Shown here in pieces: positions 54,785-64,000 of a stretch of 64,000 nt of DNA. Position 1 is the stretch's first letter, and the number at the start of each line of letters is the position of its first letter. The notes below the pieces were generated by a model. It ran no database searches. It was not told the origin of the DNA and was given only the letters and a program-made list of their open reading frames with translations. The DNA comes from Rhizomys pruinosus (lineage: Eukaryota > Chordata > Mammalia > Rodentia > Spalacidae), in NCBI GenBank assembly GCA_009823505.1, contig VZQC01008066.1:277684-341683 (forward strand), given 5' to 3'. The translations under genes were made by a program, and so were the position numbers.

Positions 54785-55610
54785 GATGAACAGACCTACA
54801 GGGTTAATGTTCCAAACAGTGAGTGGTCCTTTCCCTAATTATTGTCCCCTTCCCTGGTACCTGGGAACCCCCAGCTGAAGAAGGTGTCAGAATGATCTGA
54901 CTACACTGCGTCGGGGGAGCTACTTCCCTGCCTGAATCTCAGTTTCCTCCTTATAGAGGAAGGGTGACCAGTGACCTCACAGGAGGGTGGGTTATGTCAG
55001 AGCTGGTGCCCAGGCTCCTGATCACATTTAAGGAATTGTTATTTTTGTTATTGTCGTGGGCGTCTCCTGTGGCTTTCCATGACTGCGTGATGAATAATCC
55101 CAGCCATGGGCCACACCCGCTGCACTCACTCCTCCTGTGGGGTGGATAGACTGGGGGTTGGGGGTGCCACACCCTCTGGGAACCCGCTTCTCACATGAAT
55201 GTCAGGAAGCCCAGGTCAAGAGCAGAACTAACAGCCTCTCGCTCGGCCCACCCCATCTCTCGGGAATACTGAGAATAGACCCAGGAGTTCTTCCAAGAAG
55301 TGGGGCCTGGCACGGGGAGGCAGACAGCAGGATCAGAGCCTTGCCTCTAGTCACCCCGCCTCTTGGGGTGACAGGGAGCAGGCCCTGAACTTCCCCAGCA
55401 GTGACTTCAACATAGCTCTCCCTGGTCTTCCAGGAACCTTAGTGTCCCAAGTCACAGCTGTCCATGTGGTCCCGTGGTTTCCCTGATGCTGTTTCCTCTT
55501 CCTGGGCCATCTTCCCTAGTCTTTTCAGCTCAGCTCCTGCCACTAGAGGTGTCTTCCTGGAAGGAACTCCCTCTGCTCCTTGCAGGCACCCTTTAAACAT
55601 CCTGAGTAAA
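54785..55610. other. Unique DNA, no gene seen
   Basis: A MIR-like scrap may lie at 54930-54975 ('tgaatctcagtttcctcctt'). Nothing else recognised. Confidence 0.4.
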
Positions 55611-55616
55611 CACTTG

Positions 55617-55860
55617 CACCTCTGGGGCTGGTGAGGTGGCTCAAAAGTGTTTGCCATGTAAGCCTGATGACCTGAGTTCAATCCCTGAAATCCACTGCTG
55701 AAGGAGAAAACTAACTCCTGAAAGTTGTCCTTTGTTATACACACACAGACACACAGACACACAGACACGCAGACACACACACATACACACAGATACACAG
55801 ACACAGTATATATGCGCATATGCACATGCTCATACACAAAATTTAAAAATTAAAATGAAA
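55617..55860 (+). mobile_element. B3/RSINE1-type SINE with CA-rich 3' part
   Basis: 'tggggctggtgaggtggctc', 'aagcctgatgacctgagttc', 'aactcctgaaagttgtcctt', then (CACAGA)/(CA)-rich sequence and an A-rich tail. Confidence 0.8.
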
Positions 55861-55929
55861 AAGATCTATGCTTCCATTCACGCTGCAGGACCAGGGACCT
55901 GGCCTGCAACACCTGTGTGCATTTTTCTC

Positions 55930-56030
55930 TATTTGTCATTTGAGGAAACTGAGGATCAGGAAGGTTTAGTAACTTGCCCCATAATGTGAATATTTTGAAA
56001 GCTAAGTGACCAGGAAGCCTGATCCTTCTG
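55930..56030 (-). mobile_element. MIR-like ancient SINE
   Basis: 'tttgaggaaactgaggatca' then 'ggaaggtttagtaacttgcc', the reverse MIR order. Confidence 0.7.
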
Positions 56031-56039
56031 CTTAGCCCA

Positions 56040-57405
56040 TTAAATAGCATTTCACCCTCATTATGTTCCTTTAGACAAATGAAGTTCATGTCCTGAAGCA
56101 AAGACAAGCTCAGTGAGATCAAAGGTCAGCTAGCACTCCCCCGTATGTGGCGTCAGTTCAGTTCTGCAAACTGCCTGCCTGTGCTCCCAGTCAACCTCTT
56201 CTTTTGGTAGGAATGTGTTATCTAACACAGAACAAACTTGATGAAAGCCTGGAGGGACACGGAGGGCCGTGATCTCCTCCCAGGGAGCATCAGGTCTTCT
56301 TGGTGTCCCCTGCTGGCCCAGCTGACCCTGAAGGACAGTAAGGCTAACGGCCTTTGCACAGGGACACCATGCTGGCCGTGGCCCAAGGGCTTTGCCTCAC
56401 TCTTCCTTCACAGTAGCCGAGCAGTATGAATACCATCGTCCTGACTGGTAGAGGGAACCGGGGCCCAGGGAGCTTGTCAGTGACCTGGACAGGTCTGCCC
56501 AACTCTTAAGTTCGTGTTCTGAGCTTGTTGCCCAGATTCTTGGACCCCTCCCTTCCCAGATAGTCCCTGCCTGTGGCCAGACACCTCTGCCTGGGGAAGC
56601 AGTGACTCTTAGGCCTGGGGATTTGCCTTGGGGCTTCCTCAGGCCTTCTCTCTTCCAGGGACTGCAGGGCATGGCTGATCCTCAGCTCCTCCTGGGCTGG
56701 TCCTGCCCTGGTCACGGGGTATGATGTTATATTGATGTTCTGAAAGCAGGGGTAGGGGTCGGGGTCGGGTGAGAGTCTGGGCACCAGGTCTGCCACCATT
56801 TTATGCCATGGCCTCCTGGGGATCATCTGAAATGAGGGTGTCAAGGTGATGTGAGTGGTTGCTTGGCAGAGGGGTGGGCAGGAGGAAGACTAGAGGTCGG
56901 GGGTAACCTGGTATGAATAAGGAGATGGAGGAAGGAGGTCGCAGTGCTCTTCCGGTTGTGGGGAGCAGAGAACTTCAGTGTGCTTGGTGCCCCTCCTCTC
57001 CTACTTGCCCCTTGGGATGCCCCCTCTTCCTCCTTTGAGTATCAAGACACAGACCTCCAGCATTTGGGCTGAATTAAGCGCTTCAGACGTCAGCTGCCTC
57101 TGAATCACGAGCGGCTGCAGCTGGGGGAGCCGGGAACACACAGGGGGCACTGTCTCAGACGGCGGTTTGCACACTGTGTCCAGCAGGCTCTGGGGAGTCT
57201 TGGGAGTACTTACAGGGAGGTGCTAGACCTCCCCTGGTTTCTCTGCTTTTCAAGTGAATCCTTTTATTTCAAGACAGGCGTTATGCATTCAAAGATAGAA
57301 AAATCATCCACCACTCCCCCACCCTCACTTTATATAGAGTTCCAGAGAAATCACAAGCCAGACAGTGAGAGGGTGGGATTAGAACCGTCTGTGGCTCACT
57401 CATGC
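56040..57405. other. Unique DNA with one G-quadruplex motif, no gene seen
   Basis: A four-run G motif lies at 56749-56769. No repeat family or coding frame recognised elsewhere. Confidence 0.45.
56749..56769 (+). other. G-quadruplex motif
   Basis: Three runs of four G and one of three G, separated by the two-base loops ta, tc and tc. This fits the canonical pattern G3+ N1-7 with very short loops, which favour stable folding. Confidence 0.85.
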
Positions 57406-57409
57406 ATGC

Positions 57410-57545
57410 ATGCTTTCATTCACTTAATAATCCTACAAGTATGCATCCATCGTCCTCCCTGTGCCAGGCAGGGTGGGGGCCAGGGGGGCGCAGTGGAAGC
57501 CAAAATACACAGAGTCCCTGTCCTCAGAGTTGAAAGCTTAAAAAA
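57410..57545. mobile_element. Ancient mammalian-wide repeat (L2/MIR-type, uncertain)
   Basis: 'tttcattcacttaataatcc', 'ctgtgccaggcagggtgggg', 'cagagtccctgtcctcagag' follow the order of a common ancient repeat. A related piece is at about 30660-30790. Confidence 0.5.
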
Positions 57546-57589
57546 TGACATGACTAATAATAGATACCACAGTAGTACTTCTTACCATG

Positions 57590-57760
57590 TGCCCTTTACA
57601 CATGTTACCATGACAACCCCACGAGGTAAGTAAATCTCCAGTTTATAAATGAAGAAACTGAGGCACAGATAGTCAAAACCATGCACATAAGGGCCAGGCA
57701 GATAGTAAATGGCAGACCTGGGATTTGACCCTTGAATATCTGGCTCTAGATTGTATACTA
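57590..57760 (-). mobile_element. MIR-like ancient SINE
   Basis: 'ccccacgaggtaagtaaatc', 'aatgaagaaactgaggcaca', 'gcagatagtaaatggcagac' and 'ctgggatttgaccc' form a nearly complete reverse MIR. Confidence 0.85.
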
Positions 57761-58059
57761 GTTTGTACTTCATCAGATAAATATATCTTATAACCCTGGC
57801 TCTATCCATCAGTTATCTATAAACTGAAAATACATTGCACAGCCCATTCTATGTGTTATTTTATACTTGTTGCACAAATATAGCCCGTGGTGTGTGCTTC
57901 ATATACATATGGGGAACCCGGCACAGTGAGGCCAGCGTGGGAATGGTGTCAGCTTCCCTGAGAAGGACATTTACAGGTAACTGATTTTCAGCAATATTGC
58001 TAATGTCATGTAATAGACTCCCTAACATGAGAGCTGCCCCAACTGGATCCACATATGTC

Positions 58060-58200
58060 AAGGAGTGAAGTCAGTCACCCACCTCACAACATATATAAAA
58101 ATTAACTCAAAATGGATCAAAGACCTAAACATAAGAACTAACAGTATAAGACACATAGGATAGCAGTCTAAGACCTTTGTGGCCTCATATGGTTCCTTAA
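58060..58200 (+). mobile_element. L1 ORF2-like fragment
   Basis: 'attaactcaaaatggatcaa' then 'agacctaaacataagaac' matches a conserved segment of mammalian L1 ORF2. Split from further L1M material downstream by later insertions. Confidence 0.7.
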
Positions 58201-58210
58201 ACATGACACC

Positions 58211-58362
58211 TGCTGGGCATGGTGGTGCACACCTTTAATCCTAGTACTTGGGAGGCAGAGGCAGGCAGATCTCTGTGAGTTCAAGGCCAGCCTGGTCTAT
58301 AGAGTGAGTTCCAGGACAGCTGGGGCTACAGGGAGACCCTGTGTCAAACAAAACAAAACAAA
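58211..58362 (+). mobile_element. B1 SINE
   Basis: 'gctgggcatggtggtgcaca' to 'gggagaccctgtgtcaaac', with a (CAAAA)n tail. Confidence 0.95.
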
Positions 58363-58399
58363 CCTTGAGAAAACAAAAACCTTGGTTAATCTGGGCTAA

Positions 58400-58960
58400 C
58401 AGTGTGGCCTTAAGCATCCAAAAGAAAAGTATAACCAGAAATAATCAGTAAGGCCTGAGAAATTGTACTTCAGGTATAAACTTGAGATCTTAGTAAAAAG
58501 ACAAAAAGTTAAAAAAAAAAAAAAAAGAGCACAGTTGTTTTGCCTGTCTTACTGGCAAGTGCAGCTACTCTGAGGCTGCCACTGCTTTTGCCATCCTTCA
58601 AAGACGTGAGACATAGTTTTTCAACCTTCCAATATGGACTGAAGACTCATGTTTCTACAAGAATCTTCCAAACCTTCAGTGCCAGGTGGGGACTGCTGAG
58701 ACAGCCAGCTTGTGGACTGAGCAGCTCCTGGGGTTTCAGCCTCTTTAGAGGATAGACTGCCATTGTTGGACTACCCAGGCTGTATCAGGGAGACCAGTAC
58801 AGGAAGATCAAGACAGGATGCCGTGCTTACTGGACCTCATTTGGTGACCATGGGAAAGGAAAACCCCAGTGTGGACCACAAGGGCAGGACTGATGGTTGT
58901 TTGGGCTTGCCAAGGAGAAGCCTTCAAACATGACATCTTTCAGCCTAATAAAAAGAAAAA
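58400..58960 (+). mobile_element. Probable rodent L1 3'-end sequence
   Basis: 'gactgctgagacagccagct', 'tgtggactgagcagctcctg', 'gatagactgccattgttgga' and 'gcctaataaaaag' resemble a repetitive rodent L1/Lx 3' region. I cannot name the subfamily from memory with confidence. Confidence 0.45.
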
Positions 58961-59078
58961 GAAATCATAAAAAAAGAAACCATAAGCTAAAGATGCTAAA
59001 AGATATATGTGGCATGCATATATGCATATTTTGGAGTGATGCAAATTGGAAGGAACAACAACAAAGGACTGGGTCAAA

Positions 59079-59275
59079 GAACCGAACGAAACAGTGAACT
59101 TCTGCTGAAAACAGTAAACTTCTGCCTCAAAAAATTTAAAAGAGACTGAGAAAAAGATGAAAAACATGTTTGGCAGAATGCAGGAGCTCTGGTGGGGTGG
59201 GGGGGGGCAAGGAATGGGTCTAGACTTGATTGGAAACTTTGTATGAAATACACCAAGCTTCAATAAAAATTGGCT
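59079..59275 (+). mobile_element. L1 3' UTR fragment related to the L1 at 49999-51151
   Basis: 'aacagtgaacttctgctgaa', 'catgtttggcagaatgcagg' and 'agctctggtggggtgggg' are nearly the reverse complement of 50040-50165, so both come from related rodent L1 families. Confidence 0.85.
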
Positions 59276-59285
59276 TAAAAAAATC

Positions 59286-59433
59286 ACCAGGAGTGGTGGC
59301 GCATGCCTTTAATCCTAGCACTTGGGAGGCAGAGGCAGGCAGATCTTTGTGAGTTCAAGGCCAGCCTGGTCTACACAGTGAATTCCAGGACAGCTGTGGC
59401 TACAGGGAGACCCTGTCTCAAAAAGACCAAAAA

Positions 59434-59465
<32 letters not shown>

Positions 59466-59466
59466 C
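59286..59466 (+). mobile_element. B1 SINE
   Basis: 'caggagtggtggcgcatgcc' to 'gagaccctgtctcaaaaaga', then a (CAAAA)n tail. Confidence 0.95.
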
Positions 59467-59575
59467 CATTAAGAGAGTCAAGTCAGAATACACAGAATGG
59501 GAGGAATTTGGTAAATCATGTATTCAAGAGATTTGTATCTAGAATATATAAAGAACACTTAAAAATCCACTTAGG

Positions 59576-59795
59576 GGGCTGGAGAGACGGCCTAGCCATT
59601 AAGAGTGCGCCGACTGCTCTGGCAGAGGACCTGGGTTCGACCCCCAACACCTGCATGGCAGCTGAAAACCATCTTTAACTCCAGTTCTAGGGGAATCTGA
59701 CACCCTCTTCTGACCTCCGAGGCATTGCACAACATGGGTGCACAAACCTACATGCAGACAGTACATTCATACACATACAAAAATAAATAAAATAA
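59576..59795 (+). mobile_element. Young B2 SINE with target-site duplication
   Basis: B2 inside the L1M, flanked by a perfect 15-bp duplication 'aaaaatccacttagg' at 59561-59575 and 59796-59810. No internal duplication. Confidence 0.97.
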
Positions 59796-59965
59796 AAAAA
59801 TCCACTTAGGATCTGGAGAGATATTTCTCCAAAGAGTGTATTAATAGCCAATAAGTCCCTGGAAAGACACTCAGCATCACCAGGGATCAGACAGACACAA
59901 CTCAAACCACAGCAACACACTATTCACACAAACTACAGTGGCTGTCATTTAAAAATTAATCAAGG

Positions 59966-60120
59966 GCCGGGCATGGAGGCGCACGCCTTTAATCCTAGCA
60001 CTCGGGAGGCAGAGGCAGGTGGATCTTTGTGAGTTCAAGTCCAGCCTGGTCTACAGAGTGAGTTCCAGGACAGCTGGGGCTACCGGGAGACCCTGTCTCA
60101 AAAAGACCAAAAAAAAAAAA
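59966..60120 (+). mobile_element. B1 SINE inside L1M
   Basis: 'ggccgggcatggaggcgcac' to 'gagaccctgtctcaaaaaga' with an A tail. Imperfect flanks 'aaaaattaatcaag' / 'aaaaattaaacaaaag' may be the target-site duplication. Confidence 0.94.
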
Positions 60121-60751
60121 ATTAAACAAAAGTATTGATATGGATATGTAGACATTGGAACCTCCATTCGCTGCTGGAGCAGTGTAATATGGTGTAGCCT
60201 CTGTGGAAGATTCTGGCAGTTCCTCAAAAAGTTATATACATGGTTGACCATATGACCCGGAAATTCCATTCCTAGGAATTTCCCAAGAGAAATGAGAGCA
60301 TATGCCCACACAACAACTCATGAACATGAATGCTCATAGTAGCATTATTCATAATAACTAAGATAAGGAAACAGCTCAAATGCCTATCAAGTGGTGAAGA
60401 GATTAAAAATAGGTTCTCATCTAAGCCATAGAATATTATTTGACAGTGTATGGAATGACATGCTGAAGTACAACACGGGTGAATCTGGGAAACATGATGC
60501 TAAGATGAAGAATCAGAAGAAGCTAGTCACACAGGACTGTGTGCTATGATTTGATTTGGTCCAGAAGAGACAACTGCATAGAAAGGGCAATGAGTGACTG
60601 CTGATGAGAATGGGGTCTCGGGGAGGGGGGGTGATACAAATGTTGTTATCACTGGCTTTGGTGAGAGCTGACGGACTGAATATATCAGAAGTTTGAATTA
60701 CATACATTGAATAGATAAGAATTATAAAATCAAAAGTTATCTTCTAAAGAT

Positions 60752-60901
60752 GAATGGATGACCAGGTGTGGTGGCTCAGCCTTTAATCTCAACACTTAGA
60801 AGGCAGAGGCAGGTGGATCTCTGTGAGTTCGAGGTTAGCCTGGTCTACACAGAGAGTTCCAGGACAGCCAGGGTTGCACAGAGTGGTCCTATCTCAAAAA
60901 A
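60752..60901 (+). mobile_element. B1 SINE (older type)
   Basis: 'gaccaggtgtggtggctcag' to 'gtcctatctcaaaaaaaa'. It has the 'ccagggttgcacagag' form typical of other muroids, unlike the young 'ctacagggagaccctg' copies. Confidence 0.92.
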
Positions 60902-60904
60902 AAT

Positions 60905-61325
60905 GGATTAAATATTAACTATGGACCTGGGAGAGGCTGGGGTTTGGCGAGTGCCTGCTAAACTGAGGAAATTGTGTATTGCAAAGGCCTGTGATTGGGA
61001 GCCTGATAGGTTTAAGAAAGCAAAGGAGATCACGTGACAGTAACTTATAGAGAAAAGAGAGAAGAGCCATCCAGGGTCTTGAAGGCCCAGGCATGCCAAC
61101 TGGTGAGCGGAAGGACGCGGCCCTAAGCTTGCTAGGGCTGCCCCAGTGCCATCCCTTTGATTCACCTCTGCCCAGGGACCCTGGGACAGGACCCAGGTTA
61201 TGGAGGATGTGTGGGGTCTCTTGTCAGCCGTCTCAGTGGAGGTGTAAGCACCAGTTCTGACACTCGCTGTGTGCTGTGGGCACGGGAGTCCCCCTCTTGG
61301 AGCTCTAGTGGTGCATTGTTAGATG
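60905..61325. other. Unique DNA left of the octamer array, no gene seen
   Basis: No repeat or coding frame recognised. Confidence 0.4.
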
Positions 61326-61333
61326 GCTTTCCC

Positions 61334-62189
61334 TTCCTCCCTTCCTCCCTTCCTCCCTTCCTCCCTTCCTCCCTTCCTCCCTTCCTCCCTTCCTCCCTTC
61401 CTCCCTTCCTCCCTTCCTCCCTTCCTCCCTTCCTCCCTTCCTCCCTTCCTCCCTTCCTCCCTTCCTCCCTTCCTCCCTTCCTCCCTTCCTCCCTTCCTCC
61501 CTTCCTCCCTTCCTCCCTTCCTCCCTTCCTCCCTTCCTCCCTTCCTCCCTTCCTCCCTTCCTCCCTTCTTCCCTTCCTCCCTTCCTCCCTTCCTCCCTTC
61601 CTCCCTTCCTCCCTTCCTCCCTTCCTCCCTTCCTCCCTTCCTCCCTTCCTCCCTTCCTCCCTTCCTCCCTTCCTCCCTTCCTCCCTTCCTCCCTTCCTCC
61701 CTTCCTCCCTTCCTCCCTTCCTCCCTTCCTCCCTTCCTCCCTTCCTCCCTTCCTCCCTTCCTCCCTTCCTCCCTTCCTCCCTTCCTCCCTTCCTCCCTTC
61801 CTCCCTTCCTCCCTTCCTCCCTTCCTCCCTTCCTCCCTTCCTCCCTTCCTCCCTTCCTCCCTTCCTCCCTTCCTCCCTTCCTCCCTTCCTCCCTTCCTCC
61901 CTTCCTCCCTTCCTCCCTTCCTCCCTTCCTCCCTTCCTCCCTTCCTCCCTTCCTCCCTTCCTCCCTTCCTCCCTTCCTCCCTTCCTCCCTTCCTCCCTTC
62001 CTCCCTTCCTCCCTTCCTCCCTTCCTCCCTTCCTCCCTTCCTCCCTTCCTCCCTTCCTCCCTTCCTCCCTTCCTCCCTTCCTCCCTTCCTCCCTTCCTCC
62101 CTTCCTCCCTTCCTCCCTTCCTCCCTTCCTCCCTTCCTCCCTTCCTCCCTTCCTCCCTTCCTCCCTTCCTCCCTTCCTCCCTTCCTCCC
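61334..62189. repeat. (TTCCTCCC)n array, about 107 units
   Basis: 856 nt of an 8-bp pyrimidine unit with a single visible interruption (C to T at 61569). The minus strand is pure purine with G3 runs every 8 nt, giving many overlapping G-quadruplex motifs and triplex potential. The Pro/Ser/Leu/Phe frames across it are translated repeat. Confidence 0.99.
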
Positions 62190-62223
62190 TTCCTTCCCTT
62201 CCTTCCCTTCCTTCCCTTCTTCC
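62190..62223. repeat. Short 9-bp array following the octamer array
   Basis: The period changes to 'ttccttccc' for three units plus a partial 'ttcttccc', a slipped derivative of the octamer. Confidence 0.9.
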
Positions 62224-63345
62224 CAGAGCTCTGGTGAGTAGGGACCCTGTGATGCTGCCTAGGGCCCAGTAAAGATTAAAAGGTCACAATCCTCATCCCA
62301 GCTGCCTTCTTCCTGCGTTCAGGTCCGCTGGAGGATGGCTGCACATCCTACTCTGGGCTTTGCTGTGCTGAGCTCCCATCCTAAGAGTGGAGAGGAGACT
62401 CCCAGACCTTCAGGATGCTAGTCCCAAAGTTCAGGCACTGGCAGGGATATGGGAGAGTGGGAGAGCTGGGTCCATATCCTGGGGCCTGACTAGTTGGACA
62501 GCAAGGCAGGACTGCCCAGGAGAGGAGTGGACGCCAGACAGACCTTGGCAACTGCAGTCTGTTCATTCATTCTTTGAATAAACATGGAGGCCTCCGTGCA
62601 GGCAGAGTTCACCAGCTATTGGTCAGGAGAGGCAGCCAAGGCCTGGGGCGGATGGGGTGGGGCAGGCCTTATATAAGATCCATCCCGCCCGGACGAGGCC
62701 AAGCCAGCAAGTCAGAGAGAGGAGGAATGGAGGGCTTTCTGGTCTAGCCTCCGTGCCATGCACTCAGAGTAGAACAGAGGGGAGGCCCATGAAGCTTGGA
62801 CCCTTGGCAGTCTCCAGTCTAGCCTGGAGACATAGGTGGACATGGTGGCCTACACTGGCTATGAGGTATCTATTATCCCAATTCTGAGGCCTCTGTTTTA
62901 GTCATTTTTGGCTTTGTCCCAAAGTCCCATTCTTTATTATGGTCACCATAGGCAACACTCCCTGAAGGACCTCAGTCACCTTTTCTCCATTCATGCAACC
63001 CCTCTTGTCCTGACTCCTGACCTGAAGCGTGCATCTTCAGGGCTGAGCTCAGAACTAGGCCTGTGCTTGGCATGTAGAGCCTGTCACCTGAGCCTAGCTC
63101 TCCACTTTCTGGTGTGGAGATGTGCCCAGACTGGTCAGACACTGGGGGTGGGGGTGGAGGGGGGTCCCTTACAACCACTCTCTTCCTAAGACCTTTCTAT
63201 CACCTCCAAAATCATCCTTCGCTGCCTTTGATGACATTTACCATTTGCCTTCCATCTTCAGGCCTGTATACCTACCAGAGACCCAGCCTCCTGTCCATCC
63301 CACCCTCCACTCGAACCTCCTTACAGCAGCCTCTTTTGGGCACAT
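62224..63345. other. Unique DNA with a promoter-like site, no gene seen
   Basis: Apart from the TATA-type site at 62669 nothing is recognised. A G-rich tract (ggggtgggggtggagggggg) lies near 63144-63166. Confidence 0.4.
62645..62700 (+). promoter_or_regulatory. TATA-type promoter candidate
   Basis: A G-rich stretch (ggggcggatggggtggggca, 62645-62664; contains a GC-box-like ggggcgg) is followed by 'ttatataag' (62669-62677). A start site would be expected near 62700. The first downstream ATG (about 62728) opens only a very short frame, so a first non-coding exon would be required. Motif-level evidence only. Confidence 0.3.
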
Positions 63346-63351
63346 GACTCT

Positions 63352-63508
63352 ATTTTTTTTTTTTGTCTTTTCGAGATAGGGTCTCCCTGGAGCCCCAGCT
63401 GTCCTGGAACTCACTCTGTAGACCAGGCTGGCCTTGAACTCACAAAGACCCACCTGCCTCTGCCTCCCGAGTGCTAGGATTAAAGGCGTGTGCCACCATG
63501 CCCAGCGA
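63352..63508 (-). mobile_element. Young B1 SINE with target-site duplication
   Basis: Reverse B1 flanked by 'cacatgactct' at 63341-63351 and 63509-63519; 'cgagatagggtctccctgga' to 'gtgccaccatgcccagcg'. Confidence 0.95.
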
Positions 63509-63519
63509 CACATGACTCT

Positions 63520-63870
63520 GATCATTACTCCTTACCCCTACTTCAAGAGTTTTCTATGGTTCCCTACCCTTGGGGCAAAACCTCAATTCTTCCACTCAGT
63601 CCTGGAGGCCCTTAATATTTCTCTGGCTCCTGCCTCCCTGGGAACCTCAGTGCTTCAGGCACCCAAGTGGGTGCTATTCCCCACTCCAGCAAGACTTCTG
63701 GGCCCCCAGCCTCAGATCTTTAATCTCTGGCTCCCTCTGCCCAGGACCCATTCTTCTCTCTATCTGGTCTGCCTGGCAAACCTTGGTGCTTCGAGGTCCT
63801 ATCCCCCCGATTTCCCCACATGGTGGCATCAAACACCCTCATTTTCTCCCAATCCCTCATTCTCCCCATG
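63520..63870. other. Unique DNA, no gene seen
   Basis: Pyrimidine-rich; no repeat or exon recognised. Confidence 0.4.
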
Positions 63871-63872
63871 TA

Positions 63873-64000
63873 GATCTTGACTGTGACATGAACAAACGGC
63901 CCCTCTATAGTCTCGACTGTGACATGAACATACGGCCCCTCTATAGTCTCTACTGTGACATGAATACATGGCCCCTCTATAGTCTTGACTGTGACATGAA
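63873..64000. repeat. 36-bp tandem repeat cut by the window end
   Basis: Units start at 63879, 63915, 63951 and 63987 with exact 36-nt spacing. Each holds 'actgtgacatgaa' and 'cggcccctctatagtct' (cgg or tgg) with a few substitutions. The array continues beyond the window. Confidence 0.96.

Larger units (their letters stand above)
59470..60720 (+). mobile_element. Ancient L1M 3' region, split by B2 and B1
   Basis: Pieces 59470-59575, 59811-59965 and 60130-60720 in order read as L1M: 'tagaatatataaagaacact', 'agatatttctccaaagagtg', 'cagttcctcaaaaagttata', 'attccattcctaggaatttc', 'agtagcattattcataataa', 'ggaaacatgatgctaagatg'. No open frame remains. Confidence 0.88.

Noticed and set aside
61157..62272. 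371-codon Pro/Ser/Leu/Phe frame
   Set aside because: A translated (TTCCTCCC)n array; every frame of this pyrimidine repeat is open.

Overview
The window is nuclear DNA from a muroid-type rodent. This follows from dense B1, B2, B4/RSINE-type and ID SINEs on both strands, rodent L1 ends, a URR1-like DNA transposon, older mammalian-wide repeats (MIR, L1M) and many long (CA)n, (TTTA)n and (TA)n tracts. The young B1 copies end 'ctacagggagaccctgtctc', and several B2 copies carry an internal duplication of about 17 nt. I do not recognise either as the mouse, rat or hamster consensus, so the species probably lies outside those genera (inference). I found no intact multi-exon protein gene, no RNA gene and no CRISPR array. 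The only recognisable cellular gene sequence is a processed retrocopy of PHF5A (splicing factor SF3b subunit), about 13060-13995. Its 110-codon frame is uninterrupted but it has lost its ATG. Most of the window is intergenic or intronic.

Layout. (1) 1-10460 is the first copy of a long block that starts inside the 3' UTR of a PHF5A retrocopy. (2) A single N at 10461 marks a join. (3) 10462-13459 holds rodent L1 3'-end sequence, SINEs and the body of the second PHF5A retrocopy. (4) 13460 to about 26230 is a second, collinear direct copy of 1-10460. It alternates between stretches that are nearly identical to copy 1 (about 0.4% substitutions) and stretches full of small insertions and substitutions, typical of unpolished long-read sequence. 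It also carries a B2 SINE (25055-25336) that copy 1 lacks. (5) 26230-28570 is partly noisy A/T-rich DNA. (6) 28570-44440 is ordinary sequence with SINE clusters, a 53-bp triplet repeat, and a GC-rich minisatellite of about 41 units (33418-34676). (7) 44440-47861 is a double-hairpin structure: two large inverted repeats meet at a second single N (46115), and both have the same loop of about 45 nt. (8) 47862-64000 holds a young L1 insertion with an 18-bp target-site duplication (49999-51151), nested SINE/LINE mosaics (58060-60720), an almost pure (TTCCTCCC)107 tract (61334-62189), a TATA-type promoter candidate (about 62669), and a 36-bp tandem repeat cut by the window end.

The most unusual large-scale structures are the 13.46-kb direct repeat with one noisy copy and the back-to-back palindromes with a shared loop around an N. 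Both look more like gap-filling or assembly artefacts, or unmerged haplotypes, than a new biological system. The best biological observations are the PHF5A retrocopy with all zinc-ligand cysteines but no start codon, the B2 presence/absence difference between the copies, the nested SINEs with clean target-site duplications, the two G/C-run-rich tandem arrays, and the lineage-marking SINE subfamilies.
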